Positions 1 through 4,727 of a stretch of DNA of 17,871 nt are shown in pieces; positions within the stretch are counted from its first letter, which is position 1, and each line of letters begins with the position of its first letter. Where the stretch lies: the NCBI GenBank assembly GCA_035527715.1, contig DATKZY010000085.1:1-17871 (forward strand). Reading direction: 5' to 3'. Both the position numbers and the translations under genes were made by a program. Source of the stretch: DSUN01 sp035527715 (GTDB lineage: Bacteria; Planctomycetota; PUPC01; DSUN01). The notes beneath the pieces were generated by a model. It was not told the DNA's origin. It searched no databases and saw only the letters and a program-made list of their open reading frames with translations.

Positions 1-93
1 CCGCGGCTGCGGCGGGCCATCCAGCAGGAACTCAGCCAGCTCGGCCAGGGAACTCACGAAGCCGAGGAACTGGCAGGAAAGGAGGTGGCATGA
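1..93 (+). CDS. C-terminal fragment of an unidentified protein (partial, 5' end outside window)
   Basis: Frame 1 is open from the first base to a TGA at 91-93 and encodes 30 residues rich in Gln, Glu, Leu and Arg, likely a helical tail. The stop overlaps the ATG at 90-92 of a second short frame (ATGA overlap), and a good Shine-Dalgarno (GGAGG, 81-85) lies inside this gene's last codons. That is the usual sign of translational coupling in an operon, which supports this frame as a real gene end. I do not recognise the family, and 30 residues are too few to assign a function. Confidence 0.5.
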   Translation, partial: PRLRRAIQQELSQLGQGTHEAEELAGKEVA

Positions 94-125
94 CCGACTT
101 CCGGGAGCCGCAGAATTTCAACTGA
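90..125 (+). pseudogene. Truncated start of a coupled downstream gene
   Basis: An ATG at 90-92, four bases after GGAGG (81-85) and overlapping the preceding TGA, begins a frame that stops after only 11 codons (TGA 123-125). The start signals are those of a proper operon gene, but the body is missing: base composition drops just after this point and unrelated ankyrin-coding DNA follows. The simplest reading is that recombination or an insertion removed or displaced the rest of the gene. A genuine leader peptide is possible but less likely. Confidence 0.4.
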
Positions 126-133
126 AAATAGCA

Positions 134-922
134 TTGACTCATGGATACGATTGGTGGCAGACACATCGCGACGGCAGTTGCAGTCATTTTGAGGTCCATG
201 CGTGTCACAATTGTCGGCAGGGCTTAAGTAGCTATGATCGTATCACGGACGACGGTCGCAGCCGATCCTGCCGGAACCCTCATTGCAGAGGTGGTGATCG
301 TAGTAGAGATGCTATCGTAGCGTCTTCGGAATTGTTCGACGCCGTGAGCAAGGGAGATCTTGTGCGAATCCAGCAACTTCTAGAGAAAGGGGCTGACGTT
401 AACACTCAAAACGATAGTCAGCAAACTCCTCTCATGTATGCCCGTTCGGCTGAGACTGCCGCGCTACTCATTGCCAACGGCGCAGACGTTGTTAATCCAG
501 CAAAGCCAACCCAATACAGCGCCTTGCACGGTGCGGCCACGAAGTCGAACCTGCTCCTCGTGGAGTTGTTGATCCAGAAGGGGGCGGTAGTCGATGCTAA
601 GGAAGAGTTTCATGGACGGACACCTCTGCACTGCGCCGTGAATCCTCACCCCGGCGTTAAGAGAGATATTGGAGTTGCTGCGTTTCTCATCCGGCAAGGT
701 GCCGATGTCAATGCCGTTACTGAAGATGGCGACACCGCTCTCATACTCGCCGTGGGGAAGGGTGATAAGTTGTCGGTAGAATTGCTGCTTGAGCACGGTG
801 CCAACCCATCTGTCAGAAACAAACTTGGGTGGACCCCTCTGCAGTATGCTGTTTCCAAGAAAGAGGCTGAGATAGCGCGGTTACTAGGAGCCTGTCGGGG
901 AAATCCTGCTGGAGCGCGGTGA
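134..922 (+). CDS. Ankyrin-repeat protein
   Basis: From about residue 66 onward the product consists of roughly five and a half ankyrin repeats of ~33 residues. Each has the helix-helix-hairpin pattern, with TPLMYA, SALHGAA, TPLHCAV, TALILAV and TPLQYAV at the repeat starts and GADVN-type turns. Ankyrin stacks bind other proteins; no catalytic domain is visible. The open frame can start at a TTG (134), but the first ~65 residues are Cys/Arg/His-rich, unlike any ankyrin cap, and lack a Shine-Dalgarno, so the true start may be TTG 332 or GTG 344. No convincing signal peptide or promoter is visible. The gene has visibly lower G+C and more mixed codon use than its neighbours and lies just after a truncated gene, suggesting acquisition by transfer. 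The repeat assignment is firm; the N-terminus and partner are not. Confidence 0.8.
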   Translation: MTHGYDWWQTHRDGSCSHFEVHACHNCRQGLSSYDRITDDGRSRSCRNPHCRGGDRSRDAIVASSELFDAVSKGDLVRIQQLLEKGADVNTQNDSQQTPLMYARSAETAALLIANGADVVNPAKPTQYSALHGAATKSNLLLVELLIQKGAVVDAKEEFHGRTPLHCAVNPHPGVKRDIGVAAFLIRQGADVNAVTEDGDTALILAVGKGDKLSVELLLEHGANPSVRNKLGWTPLQYAVSKKEAEIARLLGACRGNPAGAR

Positions 923-1214
923 CAGCGAAGCCGGGTTCCAGACCAACGCGACTAACGCACCAACGTGCCTGGCACCTTGTCAAGCCATAAGCGCTTGCTG
1001 GCCAGCGGCTTGCAGCGAGCTTGGTCATTTCGGATGCCTTGCGGCGAGGCGGGGCGGAGGGGGCGGACGACAGAGGACAGACGACAGAGGACAGACGACA
1101 GTGGACAGCAGGGAACCGTCCTTCAGAACGCAGGGGACGTGTTGCTTGATTGGCTGTGTGCCTGCCCCACCCCCCAGTAGACCCGGGGGGCGCTGGCAGT
1201 GGCAGGAACCACGT
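923..1214. other. Intergenic stretch holding composite repeat copy 1
   Basis: Between the ankyrin gene and the PIN-toxin promoter there is no supportable gene. It holds the first copy of the composite repeat (968-1110). The rest (923-967 and 1111-1214) shows nothing I can name; short open frames here are low-complexity products of the repeat. Confidence 0.6.
968..1110 (+). repeat. Composite dispersed repeat, copy 1
   Basis: The copy has a head around CAAGCCATAAGCGCTTGC (981-998) that includes the perfect 10-bp palindrome GCTGGCCAGC (997-1006), a middle segment ending in GGCGAGGCGGGGCGGAGG (1043-1060), and a tail of six consecutive 7-bp units GACAGNN (1069-1110). The same head-middle-tail order occurs at 2009-2175 and 2176-2346 in the same orientation. 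Confidence 0.75.
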
Positions 1215-1243
1215 TTGCAATTGCGCATGACATATGGTATCAT
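1215..1243 (+). promoter_or_regulatory. Promoter of the PIN/HicB-like toxin-antitoxin pair
   Basis: TTGCAA (1215-1220), a 17-bp spacer and TATCAT (1238-1243) fit a sigma70-type promoter 30 bp upstream of the toxin start. CATATG (1231-1236) lies in the spacer within an imperfect inverted repeat (ATGA...TCAT, 1227-1243) that could be an operator, though this is weak. Confidence 0.5.
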
Positions 1244-1272
1244 TCGGGTAGCTGGCCGCTGAGGGAAGTGCG

Positions 1273-1728
1273 ATGACCGAGAAGCAGACGCCACCCATCG
1301 TGCTCGACACCAACGTGCTGGTGGCCGGGGCCTGCCGACGCGCCGGCAGCCTGGCGTATCGCGTGCTGATGGGCGTCCTCCGGGGGCAGGTGCCGCTGGT
1401 GCTGACGCCCGGCATCGCGCTGGAGTATCAGGACGTGCTCCTCCGGCCGCGCGTACTGGCGCTGACGGGGCTCTCGCCCGCCGAGTCTCTCGACCTGGTG
1501 ACGGATCTCATCGGGCTTGCGCAACGGGTCAACGTGAGTTTCCAGTGGCGACCCAACCTCCGCGACGAAGCGGACAACAAGTTCGTTGATGCGGCTGTGG
1601 AGGGTGCCGCGATTATCGTGACCTACAACGCAGCAGACTTCCGGGATGCGGATCTCCCGCGTTACGGTTGGGCGGCCATGACGCCGCAAGAATTCCTGTC
1701 TCGCTATCCCGTCGAGGAGGCATACTGA
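1273..1728 (+). CDS. PIN-domain toxin (COG1569-type, putative ribonuclease)
   Basis: This 151-residue protein is a single PIN domain, a Mg-dependent RNase fold used by toxins that cleave RNA. The four acidic positions are recognisable: D12 in IVLDTNVLV, E51 in TPGIALEYQDVL, D101 in the DEADNKFVDAA motif, and D122 in TYNAADF. Spacing and motifs match the 'putative toxin component, PIN family' group rather than classical VapC. A Shine-Dalgarno-like AGGGAAG (1261-1267) precedes the ATG. Its TGA overlaps the ATG of the next gene (TGATG), so toxin and antitoxin are translationally coupled, with the toxin first. The cassette sits between composite repeat copies 1 and 2. Activity and target are unknown; family assignment is confident. 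Confidence 0.87.
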   Translation: MTEKQTPPIVLDTNVLVAGACRRAGSLAYRVLMGVLRGQVPLVLTPGIALEYQDVLLRPRVLALTGLSPAESLDLVTDLIGLAQRVNVSFQWRPNLRDEADNKFVDAAVEGAAIIVTYNAADFRDADLPRYGWAAMTPQEFLSRYPVEEAY

Positions 1729-1997
1729 TGGCTACCCTGTCGTTGCGCGTGCGTGATTCTCTGAAGCAGAAGGTGGCGGCGCTGGCCGAGCGCGAGGGGG
1801 TGTCGCTGAATAACTACATTAACGCGACGCTGGCCGCAACGGTGGCGCAGGAGGAGGCCATGGCGTTCTTCGACGAGCGGCTGCGCGGGGTGGACCTTTC
1901 CGCCGTCCACCGCCGCGTCATGGGCTTCATGGGCAGGGCGCGAGCCGGCAAGGAACCCGCAGCCGAGGAGGTCGAAAGGGCCATCCGAGGGAGGTAG
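1728..1997 (+). CDS. HicB-like / ribbon-helix-helix antitoxin
   Basis: This 89-residue protein has an N-terminal strand-helix-helix (ATLSLRVRDSLKQKVAALAEREGVSLNNYINATL, shown here in parts: strand residues 2-8, helices about 9-21 and 25-36) typical of HicB-C/Arc-type ribbon-helix-helix DNA-binding antitoxins. A charged C-terminal tail (residues ~40-89) would wrap the toxin. It starts at ATG 1728, overlapping the toxin stop, with GAGGAGG at 1714-1720 as ribosome binding site. It is expected to dimerise, bind the operon promoter and neutralise the PIN protein encoded upstream. A HicA partner is absent; pairing with PIN is inferred from the coupling. Confidence 0.78.
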   Translation: MATLSLRVRDSLKQKVAALAEREGVSLNNYINATLAATVAQEEAMAFFDERLRGVDLSAVHRRVMGFMGRARAGKEPAAEEVERAIRGR

Positions 1998-2008
1998 AGG
2001 CGCGCCCA

Positions 2009-2175
2009 ACCTGCCTGTCACGTTGCCAAGCCATAAGCGCTTGCCAGCCAGCGGCTTGCGGCGGATTGGGGCGTTTCGGGGGCGGCGCGGCGATGCGGGG
2101 CGGAGGGGGGAGGACAGACGACAGATGGCAGACGGCAGACGACAGTAGACAGTGGACAGTGGGCAGTGGACAGCG
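2009..2175 (+). repeat. Composite dispersed repeat, copy 2
   Basis: The head is CCAAGCCATAAGCGCTTGCC (2026-2045) followed by AGCCAGCGGCTTGCGGCG, the middle is GC-rich (ending GCGGGGCGGAGGGGGG, ~2095-2110), and the tail has nine consecutive 7-bp units (2113-2175) of the form GRCAGNN. It starts 12 bp after the antitoxin stop and abuts copy 3. Confidence 0.75.
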
Positions 2176-2346
2176 AGCAACGTGGCTGTCAAGCCGCCAA
2201 ACCATAAGTCGTTGCTGACCAGAGTCTTGCGGCGAGTTTGGGCGTTTCTGGGGCAGTGCGGCGAGGAGGGACGGAGGGGGGACGACAGAGGGCAGACGAC
2301 AGACGACAGGGGACAGAGGACGGACGACAGTAGACAGTGGACAGTG
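2176..2346 (+). repeat. Composite dispersed repeat, copy 3
   Basis: A more diverged head (AACCATAAGTCGTTGCTG, 2200-2217), then TTGCGGCGAGTTTGGGCGTTT (positions 2227-2247, the best conserved middle part) and a tail of nine 7-bp units (2284-2346, mostly GACAGNN with substitutions such as GACGGAC at 2319-2325). It lies directly after copy 2 in the same orientation. Confidence 0.72.
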
Positions 2347-2380
2347 GTTGCGGCACGTGGGGAGTGCGAGGAGCGCGGCG

Positions 2381-2555
2381 ATTCAAGACTCGCGCCCCTC
2401 AAAGGGCGCGAGTCTTGATGGGTGCTTCGCCGGTGGCATCCTACGGATCGGCCTAACCCATCGCAGCAACTAGACTTACGGCTTCGGCAACGCGGCTGGC
2501 AGGCCGTGGCAAGACTCGCGCCCAGGCAGGGGGGAAAAGGGCGCGAGTCTTGAAT
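2381..2555. mobile_element. MITE-like / REP-like unit with 17-bp terminal inverted repeats
   Basis: ATTCAAGACTCGCGCCC (2381-2397) is repeated as its exact reverse complement at 2539-2555. Inside, each end folds on its own: 2383-2397 pairs with 2404-2418 (15-bp perfect stem, 6-nt loop), and 2510-2523 pairs with 2539-2552 (14-bp perfect stem, 15-nt loop). The same arm therefore occurs four times, alternating in orientation. No coding capacity is seen in the 91 bp between the hairpins. It could be a non-autonomous mobile element or a pair of repetitive extragenic palindromes. The right hairpin is also 57 bp past the stop of the minus-strand gene, but no U-tract supports a classical terminator. 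Confidence 0.6.
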
Positions 2556-2609
2556 TTCGGTGCCGAGAGGGTTGCCAGAACCAGTGGCCACGCTCGAAGA
2601 CCAGGCCGG

Positions 2610-3032
2610 TCACGCCTCCTGCGGCGGGCCGGGCGGACGGGGCGGGGCCTCGCGGACGAGCAGCGGCAGGGTGGCCTCGCTGCGGCCGTCCACGGCGAGG
2701 TGGATGGCATACTGGCCATACTTGGCGAAGCCCAGCCGCTGGATGTTGATCACCCAGTTCGCCGACACCGTCTGCGCCTCCTCCCCCATCCGCACGTTCA
2801 CGTTCAGGTCGAAGCTCGGCATCACCAGGTGGCCGTCCTCGTCCACGATGTTCACCTTGATGCGGTGCTCGCCCTCCTCGATCCTCTCGAAGCGGAGGCG
2901 CAGGGCGATCGAGCACTGCGGATGGGTCGCAGGGAGCTGCGGCGAGAAGATGGTGTCGAACGTGCCGAGAATGTTGAGCTTGCCGCCCGACTGCGTGGCG
3001 GCGTCGCACAGCGCGAAGATCTCCGTTTTCAC
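2610..3032 (-). CDS. DUF6941-like hypothetical protein
   Basis: The 140-residue product begins (M)KTEIFALCDAA and continues GKLNILGTFDTIF...P.THPQCSIALRLRFERIEEGEH. I associate this pattern with the small DUF6941 family, predicted beta-rich and of unknown function. I choose the GTG start at 3032 (minus strand) because GGAGG (complement of 3039-3043) sits six bases upstream, and because the only strong promoter places transcription start near 3071, inside a possible longer reading frame beginning at 3101. The C-terminus is a Pro/Gly-rich tail. No signal peptide or catalytic motif is visible. It is divergent from the DUF72 gene. The gene call is firm; the family name is from memory. Confidence 0.8.
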   Translation of the reverse strand: MKTEIFALCDAATQSGGKLNILGTFDTIFSPQLPATHPQCSIALRLRFERIEEGEHRIKVNIVDEDGHLVMPSFDLNVNVRMGEEAQTVSANWVINIQRLGFAKYGQYAIHLAVDGRSEATLPLLVREAPPRPPGPPQEA

Positions 3033-3077
3033 GATCGGCCTCCGGCCAGGGACGAGTCGCGTCGCACCCCCCGCCGC

Positions 3078-3106
3078 GTTATAGCACCCGCCCGGCCACA
3101 AGTCAA
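3078..3106 (-). promoter_or_regulatory. Promoter of the DUF6941-like gene
   Basis: Read on the minus strand: TTGACT (complement of 3101-3106), 17-bp spacer, TATAAC (complement of 3078-3083), with TGC directly before the -10 box (extended -10). It is a near-consensus sigma70-type promoter about 45 bp upstream of the GTG start. Confidence 0.72.
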
Positions 3107-3150
3107 GCGGCAGAGAGTCCCTTGCGGGTGGCGCGCCTCGCCCGACGCGC

Positions 3151-3156
3151 TATAAT
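3151..3156 (+). promoter_or_regulatory. -10 box for the DUF72 gene
   Basis: A perfect TATAAT lies 47 bp upstream of the DUF72 start. The only -35-like hexamer, TTGCGG (3122-3127), is 23 bp away, too far for a standard promoter, so activity may depend on another factor or weak -35 contacts. Confidence 0.45.
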
Positions 3157-3203
3157 AGCCCCTGCGCCCGATGGTCCTCGCTCTCCCACGGAGGTCCAGG
3201 CCC

Positions 3204-3980
3204 ATGATCGCCATCGGCACCTCAGGCTATCAGTACTCCGACTGGAAGGGGACCTTCTACCCCGACGACTTGCCCAAGGGAGGCGAGCTGGCCTTCTACG
3301 CCGAACGCTTCAAGACCGTCGAGCTGAACTTCACCTACTACCGCATGCCCAACTTCCGCACCATCGAGGCGATGGTGAGGAGGACGCCACCCGACTTCAC
3401 GTTCTGGGTGAAGGCGAACGAGGCGACAACGCATCAGCAGGATCGCAGCGTGGCCGCCGCCTTCAACGAGGCGATGAAGCCGGCACGCGACGCGGGGCGC
3501 GTCGCCGGCGTGCTGTGCCAGTTCCCCTATTCGTTCCGCAACACGGAGCGCAGCCGCGCCTACCTGGCGGCGCTGCCGGAAGACTTCCCCCACGACCCGC
3601 TCGTCGTCGAGTTCCGCAACGCGCAGTGGGCGAACGAGGCGGTGTTCAGCTTTCTGCGTGCGAACAAGCTCGGCTTCTGCTGCGTGGACGAGCCGGCAAT
3701 TCGCGGCCTGATGCCGCGCGTGGCGGTCGCCACGGCCCCGACCGCCTACGTGCGCTTCCACAGCCGCGACGCCAGCAAGTGGTACGAGGGCGGCGGCAAG
3801 GAGCGCTACAACTACCTCTACAGGCAGGACGAACTCGAGGAATGGCTCCCCAAGGTGCGCCAGCTCGACACCGAGGCCGAGAACGTCTACATCTTCTTCA
3901 ACAACTGCCACGCCGGCCACGCGGCCGTGAACGCCGAGGAGTTCAAGAAGCTCCTCGCGGAGATCGGGGTGATCGCATGA
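3204..3980 (+). CDS. DUF72 (YecE-like) family protein
   Basis: The 258-residue product has the whole DUF72 signature in order: GTSGYQYSDWKGTFYP (residues 5-20), FKTVELNFTYYRMP, FTFWVKANEATTH, LCQFPYSF, VVEFRNAQW, YVRFHSRDASKWY (where most members have HGR) and IFFNNCHAGHAAVNA near the end. The fold is a TIM-barrel; the biochemical role is not established. The start at ATG 3204 is chosen over an ATG at 3171 because GGAGGT (3190-3195) lies eight bases upstream and conservation begins at once with IGTSGY. Length is normal for the family (~240-290). It is cytoplasmic, with no signal peptide, and is transcribed away from the DUF6941-like gene. Confidence 0.92.
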   Translation: MIAIGTSGYQYSDWKGTFYPDDLPKGGELAFYAERFKTVELNFTYYRMPNFRTIEAMVRRTPPDFTFWVKANEATTHQQDRSVAAAFNEAMKPARDAGRVAGVLCQFPYSFRNTERSRAYLAALPEDFPHDPLVVEFRNAQWANEAVFSFLRANKLGFCCVDEPAIRGLMPRVAVATAPTAYVRFHSRDASKWYEGGGKERYNYLYRQDELEEWLPKVRQLDTEAENVYIFFNNCHAGHAAVNAEEFKKLLAEIGVIA

Positions 3981-3998
3981 CGCTCCGGCGTTCTGACC

Positions 3999-4026
3999 TT
4001 GACATCGCCACAGCATTGTGTACACT
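3999..4026 (+). promoter_or_regulatory. Promoter of the Phd/PIN toxin-antitoxin operon
   Basis: TTGACA (3999-4004), a 16-bp spacer and TACACT (4021-4026) form a strong promoter 21-27 bp upstream of the antitoxin start codons. The -10 box overlaps the operator described separately. Confidence 0.72.
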
Positions 4027-4035
4027 TGAAGTGTA
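4018..4035 (+). promoter_or_regulatory. Palindromic operator for Phd/YefM autorepression
   Basis: TACACTTGAAGTGTA (4021-4035) is a perfect palindrome around one central base. It overlaps GTGTACAC (4018-4025), whose core TGTACA is the motif known from Phd-Doc and YefM-YoeB operators. Both cover the -10 box, as expected for an autorepressed toxin-antitoxin operon. Confidence 0.65.
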
Positions 4036-4053
4036 ACCCTCAGGAGCATGGCC

Positions 4054-4293
4054 GTGGCGTCAATGAACATCAAGGCGGCTCGCAAGCAGTTCAGCGATCT
4101 TGTCCGCGCCGCCGAGCGCGGCAGGACGGTGGTCCTCACGCGGCGGGGCAAGAGCGTGGCGCGGATCGCGCCCGTCGGGGAGTCGGCCGCCGGCTCCCTG
4201 CCCGACCTCAGGGCCTTCCGGGCCGCCATCGCGCGGAAGGGGCGGCCGCTGTCTCGGACGGTGCTTGCCCTCCGTGACGAGGAACGCTACTGA
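4054..4293 (+). CDS. Phd/YefM-family antitoxin
   Basis: This ~79-residue protein begins with MNIKAARKQFSDLVRAAERG followed by TVVLTRRGKSVARIAPV, the N-terminal DNA-binding/dimerisation fold of the Phd/YefM family. A variable, disordered C-terminal half (residues ~40-79, Arg-rich) is expected to bind and block the toxin. Start choice: GTG 4054 lies seven bases after AGGAG (4042-4046); ATG 4048 would leave a one-base spacer and ATG 4063 too long a one, though either could be used. Its TGA overlaps the ATG of the PIN toxin (TGATG). The palindrome in its promoter fits autorepression. Assignment to the family is confident. Confidence 0.87.
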   Translation: MASMNIKAARKQFSDLVRAAERGRTVVLTRRGKSVARIAPVGESAAGSLPDLRAFRAAIARKGRPLSRTVLALRDEERY

Positions 4294-4715
4294 TGGCCTA
4301 CCTCGACACGAGCCTGCTCGCGGCCTATTACTGCCCCGAGCCGCTCAGCGCGGCGGCGCAGAGGGCCATCCGCGAGGCCGAGGACCCCACGATCAGCCCC
4401 CTCGTCGAGGTCGAACTCTATTCCGCCGTCGCGCTCAAGGTCCGGACTCGTGAGCTCGACAGCGCGACGGCCAACAGGATTGTGTCCGTGTTCCAGCTTC
4501 ACCTTGCCGACCGCCTGTACAGAGTCGTGCCCATCGAGGCCCGCGAGTATGGCCTGGCGCGCGAGTGGATCGGCCGCTTCGCCGTGCCGCTCCGCGCGCT
4601 CGACGCGTTGCACATGGCGGCCGCCTTCGCCAACGACCTGACGCTCCTGACCACGGACAAGCCTCTCGCACGCTGCGCGCAGCACTTCGGCGTGAAGCAC
4701 CGCCTCATCTCCTGA
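4293..4715 (+). CDS. VapC-like PIN-domain toxin
   Basis: The 140-residue single PIN domain has the acidic residues of a VapC-type RNase: D5 (MAYLDTSLLAAYY), E41 (SPLVEVELYSAV), D104 (LRALDALHMAAA) and D122 (LLTTDKPLA). It probably cleaves RNA when released from the antitoxin encoded just upstream, whose stop codon it overlaps. The gene order antitoxin-toxin is the canonical one, opposite to the PIN/HicB-like pair at 1273-1997. It ends only 12 bp before the large secreted heme protein, so read-through from this operon's promoter into that gene is possible. Family call is confident; target RNA unknown. Confidence 0.88.
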   Translation: MAYLDTSLLAAYYCPEPLSAAAQRAIREAEDPTISPLVEVELYSAVALKVRTRELDSATANRIVSVFQLHLADRLYRVVPIEAREYGLAREWIGRFAVPLRALDALHMAAAFANDLTLLTTDKPLARCAQHFGVKHRLIS

Positions 4716-4727
4716 CGGAATGGTCTC

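Larger units (their letters stand above)
1998..2609. other. 612-bp gene-free accessory stretch
   Basis: No gene can be supported here. It holds composite repeat copies 2 and 3 back to back (2009-2346), then a 34-bp gap, then the paired-hairpin unit (2381-2555). The remaining ~55 bp up to the end of the minus-strand DUF6941-like gene show nothing recognisable. Open frames crossing this region have heptad-derived low-complexity products. Confidence 0.65.

Noticed and set aside
968..2175. Integron-type cassette with attC sites
   Set aside because: Direct repeats flank a toxin-antitoxin pair, but the heads lack recognisable R''/L''-L'/R' core sites (GTTRRRY) and no integrase is visible; kept only as a generic recombination idea.
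968..2346. CRISPR array
   Set aside because: The repeats are 7-bp tandem units without unique spacers of constant length, and no Cas genes are present.
2510..2552. Rho-independent terminator of the DUF6941-like gene
   Set aside because: The stem is strong, but no U-tract follows on the minus strand and the same arms recur in the neighbouring hairpin, so a repeat element is the better explanation.
1704..2591. 295-residue minus-strand frame across the antitoxin and composite repeats
   Set aside because: Much of it is Leu/Ser/Cys low complexity from translation of the heptad units, and it overlaps a supported antitoxin gene.
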